Assembly: GCA_902796705.1 (NCBI GenBank) | Contig: CADBQF010000283.1 | Span: 1 to 15,008 of the forward strand | DNA: 15,008 nucleotides | Direction of reading: 5' to 3' | From: Ruminococcus flavefaciens | Lineage (GTDB): Bacteria; Bacillota; Clostridia; Oscillospirales; Ruminococcaceae | Part shown: positions 8,510 through 15,008 of the stretch, one piece after another | Layout: the number at the start of each line of letters is the position of its first letter | Position numbering within the stretch: the first letter of the stretch is position 1 | Notes under the pieces: model-generated | Told to the model about the DNA's origin: nothing | Seen by the model: the letters and a program-made list of their open reading frames with translations, nothing else | Database searches by the model: none | Translations under genes and position numbers: made by a program

Positions 8510-9099
8510 ACGATATGATACGCACCGGAAGCGTCGCAAGAAAGACGAAAGAGACCGATATCTTCATCGAAGTAATGCTCGACGGAAAGGGCAGAGCTGA
8601 TATCTCCACCGGCATCGGATTTTTTGACCATATGCTCACAGCTCTTTCTGTACACAGCGGTATAAGCATGAACATAAAAGTCACAGGCGATCTCCACGTT
8701 GACTGTCATCATACGATAGAGGATACAGGCATCGCACTCGGACAGGCACTCGGACAGGCACTCGGTGCAAAATCTGGGATAGTCCGCTACGGAACAGCCT
8801 ATATCCCTATGGACGAATCGCTTGCAATGGCGAGCCTTGACCTCAGCAACAGACCGTTCCTTGTATTCAACTGCCCGTTCACGAATCAGAGCTGCGGACA
8901 GTATGACCTTTGCATGACAGAGGAATTCTTCCGTGCATTCGCATTCAATTCCGGAATGACGCTCCACATAAATCTCATGTACGGAAGCAACGATCACCAC
9001 AAGGCAGAAGCCGTATACAAAGCAGTAGCTCACGCTCTCAAAACGGCAGTTACTTTCAATTCAGACGGTTCTACGCTTTCAACGAAAGGAGTTCTCTGA
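8506..9099 (+). CDS. hisB: Imidazoleglycerol-phosphate dehydratase
   Basis: HisB dehydrates imidazole glycerol phosphate to imidazole acetol phosphate using a di-manganese centre. The 197-residue protein is the monofunctional form: it lacks the N-terminal HAD phosphatase found in the fused E. coli enzyme, so the phosphatase step must be done by another protein. Metal-binding motifs are intact: H42 in GFFDHM, H68-H69 in DCHHTIEDTG with E72, and H164-H165 with E168 in DHHKAEA. A 12-nt DNA repeat (8734-8765) encodes LGQALGQALG, but this segment has the normal family length, so the repeat did not insert extra residues. It overlaps hisC by 4 nt and hisH by 1 nt. Confidence 0.97.
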   Translation: MNDMIRTGSVARKTKETDIFIEVMLDGKGRADISTGIGFFDHMLTALSVHSGISMNIKVTGDLHVDCHHTIEDTGIALGQALGQALGAKSGIVRYGTAYIPMDESLAMASLDLSNRPFLVFNCPFTNQSCGQYDLCMTEEFFRAFAFNSGMTLHINLMYGSNDHHKAEAVYKAVAHALKTAVTFNSDGSTLSTKGVL

Positions 9100-9704
9100 T
9101 GATCGCTATAATAGATTACGGTGCAGGAAATATTTTCAGCGTCAAGAACGCTCTTGATTATCTCGGACTTGAAAGCAGACTTGTTTCCGACAAGGAGTCG
9201 GTAGAGTCTGCTGATGCTGTTATACTTCCCGGAGTAGGAGCATTCCCGGCGGCTATGGAAATGCTCGGAAAGTCCGGGCTTGTCCCGACGATAAAGGCAG
9301 AAGCCGCAAAAAAGCCTTTCCTCGGCATATGTCTCGGTATGCAGCTCATTTTTGAAAAGGGATATGAATTCGGGGAGACAGACGGACTCGGACTTATAAA
9401 AGGCTCTGTCATCAAAATGGAAGAGCCTGACCTCATAATCCCCCACATGGGCTGGAACAAGCTCGAAAAACTCAATGACTGCCCGCTCCTTGCAGGCATA
9501 GGCGACGATGAGTATGTGTACTTCGTCCACTCCTACAAGGCAGAATGTCCGGACGAAAATATCTCCGCATACAGTGAGTACGGCGGAAGAGTACCGGCTC
9601 TTGTTTTCAACGGAGAATACGTCTATGGAGCTCAGTTCCACCCGGAAAAATCGGGAGATACAGGTCTGAAGATACTGCGTAATTTTGCAGGTCTCATCAA
9701 GTGA
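9099..9704 (+). CDS. hisH: Imidazole glycerol phosphate synthase, glutaminase subunit
   Basis: HisH is a class I glutamine amidotransferase that releases ammonia from glutamine and channels it to HisF. The protein is 201 residues, the usual length. IDYGAGN lies at the N terminus, the nucleophile C78 sits in GICLGMQ, and H181 and E183 in AQFHPEKS complete the triad. The ATG at 9099 is chosen although the frame is open well upstream: it gives the canonical N terminus, has AAAGGAG (9085-9091) seven bases before it, and overlaps the hisB TGA by one base. A longer reading would run deep into hisB. Its partner hisF is more than 2.5 kb downstream, separated by hisA and three non-histidine genes. Confidence 0.96.
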   Translation: MIAIIDYGAGNIFSVKNALDYLGLESRLVSDKESVESADAVILPGVGAFPAAMEMLGKSGLVPTIKAEAAKKPFLGICLGMQLIFEKGYEFGETDGLGLIKGSVIKMEEPDLIIPHMGWNKLEKLNDCPLLAGIGDDEYVYFVHSYKAECPDENISAYSEYGGRVPALVFNGEYVYGAQFHPEKSGDTGLKILRNFAGLIK

Positions 9705-9718
9705 TAAGGGGTATGGAT

Positions 9719-10264
9719 ATGAAAGGCATAATTCTGTGCAGATCAAAGTACGGTGCATCAAGAAAGTACGCTGACTGGCTCTCGGAGGAGACCGGATTCA
9801 AAGTTATCGACACCAAAAATGCTGATATAAAGGAAGTATCCGGATATGATACGATAATACTCGGCGGAGGCGTGTACGCATCTGCTGTCGCCGGTATAGC
9901 ATTCCTCAAAAAGAACATTGATGCACTCAGAGGAAAGAAGATATACGTCTACTGCTGCGGAGCTGCACCCTACGATGATGAGATACTCGACATCATAAAG
10001 AAAAAGAACCTCAAAGACAAACTATCCGGTATACCCTGTTTCTATTATCAGGGAATGTGGGATCTTGAGGGAATGAACTTTGCTGACAAGGCTATGTGCA
10101 AAATGTACATCAAGATGCTCGACAAGAAAGATCCCTCAACGATAAGTGCATGGGAAAGACCTTTCCTCGAAGCAAAGGACAAGAAGTGCGACTGGACTAA
10201 GAAGGAGTATCTCACGCCCCTGCTCGAACTTATCAGAAAAGATGCAGAAAACAGCGATCAGTAA
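9719..10264 (+). CDS. Flavodoxin-domain protein
   Basis: This is a 181-residue flavodoxin-like protein, probably an FMN-binding electron carrier or oxidoreductase. The N terminus MKGIILCRSKYGASRKYA is a beta strand followed by a phosphate-binding loop (residues 9-17), a pattern seen in HemG/protoporphyrinogen oxidase-like flavodoxins. A second strand and loop, IILGGGVYAS (46-55), would contact the isoalloxazine ring. No signal peptide or membrane segment is apparent. ATG 9719 is preferred because AAGGGG lies about 7 nt upstream; ATG 9713 and GTG 9701 are in-frame alternatives. It sits 14 nt after hisH and 17 nt before hisA, clearly within the operon. No flavin step is known in histidine synthesis, so its function here is unexplained. 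Confidence 0.8.
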   Translation: MKGIILCRSKYGASRKYADWLSEETGFKVIDTKNADIKEVSGYDTIILGGGVYASAVAGIAFLKKNIDALRGKKIYVYCCGAAPYDDEILDIIKKKNLKDKLSGIPCFYYQGMWDLEGMNFADKAMCKMYIKMLDKKDPSTISAWERPFLEAKDKKCDWTKKEYLTPLLELIRKDAENSDQ

Positions 10265-10281
10265 TTATAAGGAGATAAGAT

Positions 10282-11010
10282 ATGATAATTTTTCCTGCAA
10301 TAGATATCAAGGACGGCAACTGCGTCCGACTTTTCAAGGGAGATTTCAGTACAGTAGAGAAAGTTGCTTCTGACTATCTCGAAACAGCAAAAGGCTTTGA
10401 AGCTGCCGGAGCTGAATGGATACACATGGTAGACCTTGACGGTGCAAAAGAGGGAAGACCTGTCAACACGAAGATCTATACAGACGTTGCAGAAAAGACT
10501 TCCCTGAAAGTCGAGATAGGCGGAGGTATCCGCAGCATCGAAACTATCCGTGAATATCTCGAAATGGGCATCACAAGAGTTATCCTCGGTTCGGCTGCAC
10601 TTAAAAACCCTAAGCTCGTCTGTGATGCGGTAGAAAAGTTCGGCAGCGAGAAAGTCGTTGTAGGGATAGATTCCATGAATGAAATGGTAGCCACAGAAGG
10701 CTGGCTCGAAAGCTCAGATGTTCACTATATCGATCTTGCAGATAAGATGATCGAAAACGGCGTAAAGTATTTCATCTTCACAGATATCTCCAAGGACGGA
10801 ACTCTCTCCGGTGTCAATGCCGAACAGCTCCAGAAGCTCGCAGATGCCACACAGGGCAGAGCAAATATAGTCGCAAGCGGCGGCGTACATACTATAGACG
10901 ATATCGTAACTTGCAGAGATATGGGACTTTACGGAACTATCTGCGGAAAATCTATATACAAGGGAACTCTTGATCTCGCAGAAGCTATCAGGTGTGCCGG
11001 CGAAAAATAA
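10282..11010 (+). CDS. hisA: ProFAR isomerase (phosphoribosylformimino-5-aminoimidazole carboxamide ribotide isomerase)
   Basis: HisA is a TIM-barrel enzyme performing an Amadori rearrangement that converts ProFAR to PRFAR, the substrate of HisF. At 242 residues it is normal length. The catalytic aspartates are D8 in FPAIDIKDG and D130 in VGIDSM, one in each half-barrel. The two phosphate-binding segments are seen at IGGGIRS and VASGGVHT. EGW in the middle (ATEGWLESS) is characteristic of HisA and helps tell it from its homologue HisF. A good AAGGAG site lies just upstream. It is followed by a 36-nt gap and then a methyltransferase gene instead of hisF. Confidence 0.97.
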   Translation: MIIFPAIDIKDGNCVRLFKGDFSTVEKVASDYLETAKGFEAAGAEWIHMVDLDGAKEGRPVNTKIYTDVAEKTSLKVEIGGGIRSIETIREYLEMGITRVILGSAALKNPKLVCDAVEKFGSEKVVVGIDSMNEMVATEGWLESSDVHYIDLADKMIENGVKYFIFTDISKDGTLSGVNAEQLQKLADATQGRANIVASGGVHTIDDIVTCRDMGLYGTICGKSIYKGTLDLAEAIRCAGEK

Positions 11011-11046
11011 TTCAGTACATAAATAAATCATCGGGAGGTGTTCATC

Positions 11047-11835
11047 ATGATAACTGATAAAAATATAGACGGAGGAAAACCCTTCGACTGGGGAAGAACT
11101 TCGGCTGATTACGCTAAATTCCGTGACATCTATCCGCAGGAGTTCTATGACCGCATACTTGAAAGAGGACTGTGCAGAGACGGACAGAGAGTCCTTGATA
11201 TCGGCACAGGCACGGGAGTTATCCCAAGGAATATGTACAGATACGGTGCAAAGTGGACAGGTGCGGATATTTCTGAAAATCAGATAGAGCAGGCGAAGCT
11301 CCTCTCACAGGGAATGGATATAGATTATATCGTCAGCCCCACGGAGAAGCTGGAATTTCCTGATGATTCGTTCGATGTCATAACAGCCTGCCAGTGCTTC
11401 TGGTACTTCGATCACGAAAAAGTCGCTGAAAAGTTCAGCCGTATGCTCAAAGACGGCGGCAGGATACTCGTGCTTTATATGGCATGGCTCCCGTTTGAGG
11501 ACTCTATAGCAGGTGCGAGCGAGGAACTCGTCCTGAAATATAATCCCTCATGGAGCGGAAAAGGCGAGACTATGCACCCGATATTCATTCCGGAATGCTA
11601 TAATGAATATTTTGAGATAGTTCACCATGATGAATACAAGCTCAATGTCCGCTTCACAAGAGAGAGCTGGAACGGCAGAATGAAAGCCTGCCGTGGCGTA
11701 GGTGCTTCACTTTCTTCTGAAAAAGTTGCAGAATGGGAAAAAGAACATCTCGCTCTCCTTGAAAGGAACGCACCGGAGGAATTTGATATCCTGCACTATG
11801 GTGCTATAGCTGAACTGAAAAAGAGGAGCAGATGA
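11047..11835 (+). CDS. Class I SAM-dependent methyltransferase
   Basis: This is a 262-residue cytoplasmic methyltransferase of unknown substrate. Motif I, VLDIGTGTG (49-57), is the SAM-binding glycine loop. It is followed by an acidic strand end (TGADIS) that should contact the ribose, and by DSFDVITACQCFWYF as motif IV-like. LKDGGRILVLYMAW corresponds to the post-motif strand. The closest general class is the UbiE/methyltransferase-11 type. ATG 11047 is used because GGGAGG (11033-11038) is eight bases upstream; the in-frame GTG at 11038 overlaps that site. The TGA overlaps the next gene by 4 nt. Its place between hisA and hisF suggests co-expression, but no methylation belongs to the pathway. 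Confidence 0.87.
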   Translation: MITDKNIDGGKPFDWGRTSADYAKFRDIYPQEFYDRILERGLCRDGQRVLDIGTGTGVIPRNMYRYGAKWTGADISENQIEQAKLLSQGMDIDYIVSPTEKLEFPDDSFDVITACQCFWYFDHEKVAEKFSRMLKDGGRILVLYMAWLPFEDSIAGASEELVLKYNPSWSGKGETMHPIFIPECYNEYFEIVHHDEYKLNVRFTRESWNGRMKACRGVGASLSSEKVAEWEKEHLALLERNAPEEFDILHYGAIAELKKRSR

Positions 11836-12314
11836 TATCGATGTGGAAAGAGATAGAAACTGAAAAGGATATCGAAGATTTCCTTGAAGCTTCATATAGT
11901 ATGCACGATTCTGTTCTGGTCTCCGCTGGCTATTCTACAGGCTGCGGCGAAACAGACAACGGAATGATAATAGCCTGTCCGGGAAATAAGTATGAGCTGA
12001 AGCTCGTTTTTGACAGCGACTGGTGCGAACGCATCGAGCTTCTTTTCACAGGAGTAAGGCATCTGAATATGTGCTGTTTCAGGGATAATTACAGCAATGA
12101 TATATATGGCTGTCATCTTGCCTTTCATAAGGAGCTTATGGGGAAGACTCGTGATGACAGGCTCATCGTGTGGGCTGACAACTATTTTTCTCCGAAGATA
12201 CACGGCACGAGCATCGACCTGAAAGAAAGTGAGACTTCTTTTGTTATCGCCGACAGAATGAAATGGAGAATTATAAGTAAAGAGGAGGCTGAAATATGCT
12301 TGCAAAAAGAATAA
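11832..12314 (+). CDS. Uncharacterised protein overlapping hisF
   Basis: I do not recognise this 160-residue protein. It has no signal peptide or membrane segment and appears to be a soluble alpha/beta protein. After a helical start comes M24-H25-D26-S27, then alternating strands, including a [23 protein letters not shown] stretch near 54-72 and [10 protein letters not shown]. It is fairly rich in Cys (residues 38, 49, 65, 81, 82, 94, 156) without an obvious CxxC metal site. The general pattern recalls small immunity-like proteins, but that is only an impression. Its start overlaps the methyltransferase stop by 4 nt, with AGAGGAG three bases upstream; ATG 11841 is an alternative. Its 3' end overlaps hisF by 19 nt, so it is likely translated with its neighbours. 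Confidence 0.7.
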   Translation: MISMWKEIETEKDIEDFLEASYSMHDSVLVSAGYSTGCGETDNGMIIACPGNKYELKLVFDSDWCERIELLFTGVRHLNMCCFRDNYSNDIYGCHLAFHKELMGKTRDDRLIVWADNYFSPKIHGTSIDLKESETSFVIADRMKWRIISKEEAEICLQKE

Positions 12315-13051
12315 TCCCCTGCCTTGACGTGAGAAACGGAAAGGTCGTAAAGGGCGTTAATTTTGAGGGGATACGTGATGTAGGAGATCCTGTTGAATGT
12401 GCAGCAGAGTACAACAAACAGGGTGCTGACGAGATCGTATTCTATGATATAACTGCTTCATTTGAGGGCAGAGGCGTATTCCTTGACGTAGTAAGGGAAA
12501 CGGCAAAGAAAGTATTCGTTCCGCTGACAGTAGGCGGAGGCATAAAGACAGTTGATGATATACGTGAGACTCTCAGAGCCGGAGCAGATAAAGTATCTGT
12601 AAATTCTCAGGCTGTAAAGAATCCGCAGCTCATCAAGGACGGAGCTGATATTTTCGGCAGTCAGTGCATCTGCGTCGGCATCGATGCGAAGAAGATAGCT
12701 GACGGAAAATGGACAGTCTATATAAACGGCGGCAGAGTTGATATGGGCATCGACCTCATCGACTGGGTACACACTATCGAAAAGCTCGGAGCAGGTGAGA
12801 TATGCCTCAACTCGATAGACGCTGACGGAACAAAAGAGGGATTCGATATCCCGATGCTGAAAGCTGTATGTGACAACTGCTCCATTCCCGTTATCGCAAG
12901 CGGCGGAGCAGGAAAGATCAGCGACTTTGCGGAAGTATTTGAAAAGACAGGAGCAACAGCAGCCCTCGCAGCTTCTCTCTTCCATTTCAGGGAACTTACT
13001 GTTCAGGAGGTAAAGACCTACTGCCGCAGCAAGGGCGTTATCGTAAGATAA
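12296..13051 (+). CDS. hisF: Imidazole glycerol phosphate synthase, cyclase subunit
   Basis: HisF is the TIM-barrel subunit that uses HisH-derived ammonia to convert PRFAR into imidazole glycerol phosphate and AICAR. The latter feeds back into purine synthesis. At 251 residues it is full length. Catalytic aspartates are D11 in [13 protein letters not shown] and D130 in VGIDAKK. VGGGIKT and IASGGAG are the two phosphate-binding loops, and [14 protein letters not shown] is the family signature in the second half. Its ATG lies inside the last 19 nt of the upstream unknown gene, with AGAGGAGG (12281-12288) seven bases before it. A 48-nt gap follows. Confidence 0.97.
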   Translation: MLAKRIIPCLDVRNGKVVKGVNFEGIRDVGDPVECAAEYNKQGADEIVFYDITASFEGRGVFLDVVRETAKKVFVPLTVGGGIKTVDDIRETLRAGADKVSVNSQAVKNPQLIKDGADIFGSQCICVGIDAKKIADGKWTVYINGGRVDMGIDLIDWVHTIEKLGAGEICLNSIDADGTKEGFDIPMLKAVCDNCSIPVIASGGAGKISDFAEVFEKTGATAALAASLFHFRELTVQEVKTYCRSKGVIVR

Positions 13052-13099
13052 AAACTTACAATAAATATCAGACATTGTTCCTGTATCGGAGGGATATAT

Positions 13100-13609
13100 A
13101 TGAGCTGGTCATCTACCCGCAAGCGACTGGAAAATGAATTCCTTGCTCCTTCTTTGTGCGGACGTATCTCATATTTTATAACACGTTATCATCATGCCCA
13201 CGATCATGCCGGACGTGTAGCGATACGCTTTGACGGCGAGGAAGTAATGAAAGCGGATTATTTTAACAAATATAACGGTATGTACGGACGCTTCCACCGC
13301 CTGAATGAACTATACAGCGGCGAAGATCCGGCGATCCTCTGGAAGAGAGCGATACTTGAAGCTGAAAATGCCGGAGAATTTGACGAAAAACGTTTTTATA
13401 CAGCCTGCAATGAATTTTTCAGTCAGAGCATTGAAGAAAGCCTTGCAAGCGAAAGAATGATCGTCCGTATACTTGCAGTCTTTGACAGACGGACAGGAAA
13501 ACGCAGGCTCAGAGAGATGCTTGCAGAAGCAAACACAAAAGAACCGATATTCCGTGCAATGCTTCTCATACGTGCAAAGGCTGAGGGCATGATAAAGGAG
13601 GAAAAATGA
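13100..13609 (+). CDS. SF0329-like uncharacterised protein
   Basis: This 169-residue protein begins MSWSSTRKRLENEFLAPSL, followed by GRISYFITRYHH and a short strand AIRFDGEEV. From memory this resembles the small family named SF0329 in public annotation, whose function is not known. The second half is mostly helical and charged, with FDRRTGKRRLREM near residues 135-145. There is no signal peptide or membrane segment. GGAGGG (13088-13093) lies six bases before the ATG. The end overlaps the next acetyltransferase gene by 4 nt (ATGA). The family assignment is tentative, and no role in histidine synthesis is apparent. Confidence 0.7.
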   Translation: MSWSSTRKRLENEFLAPSLCGRISYFITRYHHAHDHAGRVAIRFDGEEVMKADYFNKYNGMYGRFHRLNELYSGEDPAILWKRAILEAENAGEFDEKRFYTACNEFFSQSIEESLASERMIVRILAVFDRRTGKRRLREMLAEANTKEPIFRAMLLIRAKAEGMIKEEK

Positions 13610-14007
13610 TAGAATATAAGGATATACATGAATTTTCAGCTAAGGAACTTGAAAGGCTCTTTCTTTCAGTTGAATGGTCATCAGGTCATTATCCTGATAA
13701 GCTCGTTGTTGCCATGAGAAATTTTGAAACTGTATACAGTGCATGGGACGGCGATAAGCTGGTCGGAATGATAGGGGCAATGGACGACGGCATCATGACG
13801 GCATATGTCCACTATCTGCTCGTTGATCCGGAATATCACGGACAGACTATCGGAAGAACGCTCGTCGGAATGGTAAAGGAGCATTATAAGGATTATCTCC
13901 GCATTGCCGTTATAGGCTATGACAAGGAGATAAAGTTCTACGAAAACTGCGGCTTTGTAAGATCGGAAGAATCATCGCCGCTGTTTATAACTTCTCTCTG
14001 GACGTGA
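13606..14007 (+). CDS. GNAT family N-acetyltransferase (first of two)
   Basis: This 133-residue protein is a predicted acetyl-CoA-dependent acyltransferase of unknown substrate. The GNAT fold shows as SAWDGDKLVGMIGA (beta2-beta3), VHYLLVDPEYHGQTIGRTLV (beta4, loop, helix 3) and IKFYENCGFV (the C-terminal motif typical of GNATs). The pyrophosphate-binding loop reads Q80-T-I-G83-R-T85, where the usual last residue is Gly or Ala, so the loop is slightly unusual. The protein is compact but complete at both ends. It overlaps the upstream gene by 4 nt, with AAAGGAGG just before the start. The next acetyltransferase starts only a few bases after its stop. Confidence 0.87.
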   Translation: MIEYKDIHEFSAKELERLFLSVEWSSGHYPDKLVVAMRNFETVYSAWDGDKLVGMIGAMDDGIMTAYVHYLLVDPEYHGQTIGRTLVGMVKEHYKDYLRIAVIGYDKEIKFYENCGFVRSEESSPLFITSLWT

Positions 14008-14015
14008 GGTGCGGT

Positions 14016-14456
14016 ATGGAGATAAGAAAATTATCTGTAGATGATTACGACAAAGTCTATGAGCTATGGATGTCGTGCAGGAACATGGGTTTCAATAATA
14101 TCGATGATTCCCGTGAGGGCATCGCAAAATTCCTGAAAAGAAATCCCGAAACTTCATTTGCCGCTGTTGAGGACGGAAGGATCATCGGCGTGATACTTGC
14201 CGGAAATGACGGCAGGAGAAGATATATCTACCATATGTCAGTGGCAGAAGATCACCGCAGACAGGGCATAGGCTCTCAGCTCGTCGATAAATGCCTTGAA
14301 GCTCTCGAAAAAGAGGGCATAGCGAAAGTCGCACTTCTTGTATTCAACCGCAATGAAGCCGGAAATGCCTTCTGGGAAAGTCAGGGCTTCACCGAGCGTA
14401 CTGATATAACCTACCGCAACAAGGCACTCACAGAAATAATACGCATAGATACATAA
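14016..14456 (+). CDS. GNAT family N-acetyltransferase (second of two)
   Basis: This is a 146-residue GNAT acetyltransferase with a canonical acetyl-CoA loop, R81-R-Q-G84-I-G86, after the strand YIYHMSVAEDH, and a C-terminal AFWESQGFTERT. The N-terminal MEIRKLSVDDYDKVYELW and the GRIIGVILAGNDGRRRYIYH stretch resemble widespread YpeA-like acetyltransferases, whose substrates are mostly unassigned. It is not closely similar to the preceding GNAT, so the pair does not look like a recent tandem duplication. ATG 14016 is used with GAGGTG a few bases upstream; the in-frame GTG at 14004 overlaps the previous stop and is less likely. It ends nine bases before hisI. Confidence 0.87.
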   Translation: MEIRKLSVDDYDKVYELWMSCRNMGFNNIDDSREGIAKFLKRNPETSFAAVEDGRIIGVILAGNDGRRRYIYHMSVAEDHRRQGIGSQLVDKCLEALEKEGIAKVALLVFNRNEAGNAFWESQGFTERTDITYRNKALTEIIRIDT

Positions 14457-14465
14457 GGAGAAAAA

Positions 14466-14816
14466 ATGATAAAGATAGATCTTAACGACCTCGATAAATT
14501 TTTCGCAAAGGGCGAGCTTATCCCTGCTATATGCTATGAGGTCAATACAAAAACAGTTCTTATGCTTGCATATATGAACAAAGAGAGCCTTAAAAAGACT
14601 CTCGAAACAGGATACACATGGTTCTGGAGCAGATCACGCCAGGAATACTGGAACAAGGGAGCTACATCAGGTCACCTCCAGAAAGTAGTCTCTATCTACG
14701 GCGACTGCGATAATGATACACTTTTAGTCAATGTTGAGCAGACGGGAGTTGCCTGTCATACAGGTTCCTATAGCTGCTTTTTCAACGAAATATATAATAA
14801 TGAGGAGAATGAATAA
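14466..14816 (+). CDS. hisI: Phosphoribosyl-AMP cyclohydrolase
   Basis: HisI opens the adenine ring of phosphoribosyl-AMP to give ProFAR, the third pathway step. At 116 residues it is the monofunctional cyclohydrolase, not the HisIE fusion. The metal sites are intact: D80, D82 and D84 in [10 protein letters not shown] (magnesium) and C81, C97 and C104 (zinc), the last two in [10 protein letters not shown]. The substrate-binding [17 protein letters not shown] stretch is also conserved. AAGGAG lies about six bases before the ATG. Its TAA shares one base with the hisE ATG, so the two activities that are fused in many bacteria are here separate but tightly coupled. Confidence 0.97.
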   Translation: MIKIDLNDLDKFFAKGELIPAICYEVNTKTVLMLAYMNKESLKKTLETGYTWFWSRSRQEYWNKGATSGHLQKVVSIYGDCDNDTLLVNVEQTGVACHTGSYSCFFNEIYNNEENE

Positions 14817-15008
14817 TGACAGTTTACGAAGAGATATTTGAGGTCATCAAAAAAAGAAAAAAGCAGTACGAAAACGGTACTGCTGCCGAGAATTCATATA
14901 CCTGCTACCTTTTCGACAAGGGCGTTGACAAGATATGCAAGAAGGTAGGCGAGGAAGCTACCGAAACAGTCATCGCTGCCAAGAACGGTGATACAAATGA
15001 ACTCGCAA
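14816..15008 (+). CDS. hisE: Phosphoribosyl-ATP pyrophosphatase (3' partial)
   Basis: HisE hydrolyses phosphoribosyl-ATP to phosphoribosyl-AMP and pyrophosphate, the second step. Only the first 64 codons are in the window; the family is about 90-110 residues, so the end is cut by the window edge. The visible part begins [18 protein letters not shown] and contains [17 protein letters not shown], the conserved acidic metal-binding helix of the MazG-like all-alpha pyrophosphatases. GAGGAG (about 8 nt upstream) and the one-base overlap with hisI fix the start. Confidence 0.95.
   Translation, partial: MTVYEEIFEVIKKRKKQYENGTAAENSYTCYLFDKGVDKICKKVGEEATETVIAAKNGDTNELA

Noticed and set aside
8734..8765. 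Tandem 12-nt repeat in hisB as an expansion
   Set aside because: GCACTCGGACAG occurs about 2.7 times, but the encoded segment is the same length as in other HisB proteins, so it looks like chance codon similarity.
8910..9704. A longer hisH reading starting inside hisB
   Set aside because: The first 60 or so residues are an out-of-frame reading of hisB. The ATG at 9099 gives the canonical HisH N terminus and has a good ribosome binding site.
7409..10297. Shared ATTTTTCCTGCAA string in the hisD-hisC gap and at the start of hisA
   Set aside because: In hisA it encodes the conserved IFPA segment. There are only two copies of 13 bases and no wider similarity around them, so it is probably coincidence.
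1..15008. CRISPR arrays, tRNA or rRNA genes, transposons, defence or toxin-antitoxin systems
   Set aside because: No spaced repeats, RNA gene signatures, transposase motifs or paired terminal repeats were seen. The inserted genes do not form a recognisable defence system.

Overview
The window suggests a member of the Bacillota (Firmicutes). It begins inside a gene for PolC, the Gram-positive type of replicative DNA polymerase, and it pairs a short HisG with a HisZ subunit. Moderate GC, gene content and general protein character make a clostridial gut-type lineage (Oscillospiraceae, Ruminococcus-like) my best guess. This placement is an inference, not something the sequence proves. All genes lie on the + strand. 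There is no RNA gene, insertion sequence or CRISPR array that I can support, and no gene-free stretch longer than about 130 bases.

Region 1 (2-4123) is polC, truncated at its 5' end by the window edge. Region 2 (4124-4251) is the only substantial intergenic gap. It has a good sigma-A-type promoter with an extended -10, a perfect 9-bp-arm inverted repeat lying over the -10 like an operator, and a 7-bp hairpin in the presumed 5' leader. Region 3 (4252-15008, running off the right edge) is a near-complete histidine biosynthesis operon in the order hisZ-G-D-C-B-H-[flavodoxin]-A-[methyltransferase]-[unknown]-F-[SF0329-like]-[GNAT]-[GNAT]-I-E.

The his genes carry the pathway from PRPP + ATP (HisZG), through HisE and HisI (hydrolysis and ring opening), HisA (isomerisation), HisH/HisF (glutaminase/cyclase), HisB (dehydratase) and HisC (aminotransferase), to HisD (histidinol to histidine). 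Histidinol-phosphate phosphatase is the only missing step: HisB is the short dehydratase-only form and no phosphatase gene is visible. Many neighbouring genes overlap by 1, 4 or 19 nt, which points to one translationally coupled transcript.

The most unusual feature is that the common core order B-H-A-F-I-E is kept while six non-histidine genes are inserted at three successive junctions (H/A, A/F, F/I). One of the six, an unrecognised 160-residue protein, overlaps the start of hisF by 19 nt. I see no evidence for a dramatic new system. The operator-like palindrome and the inserted genes are the observations most worth following up.
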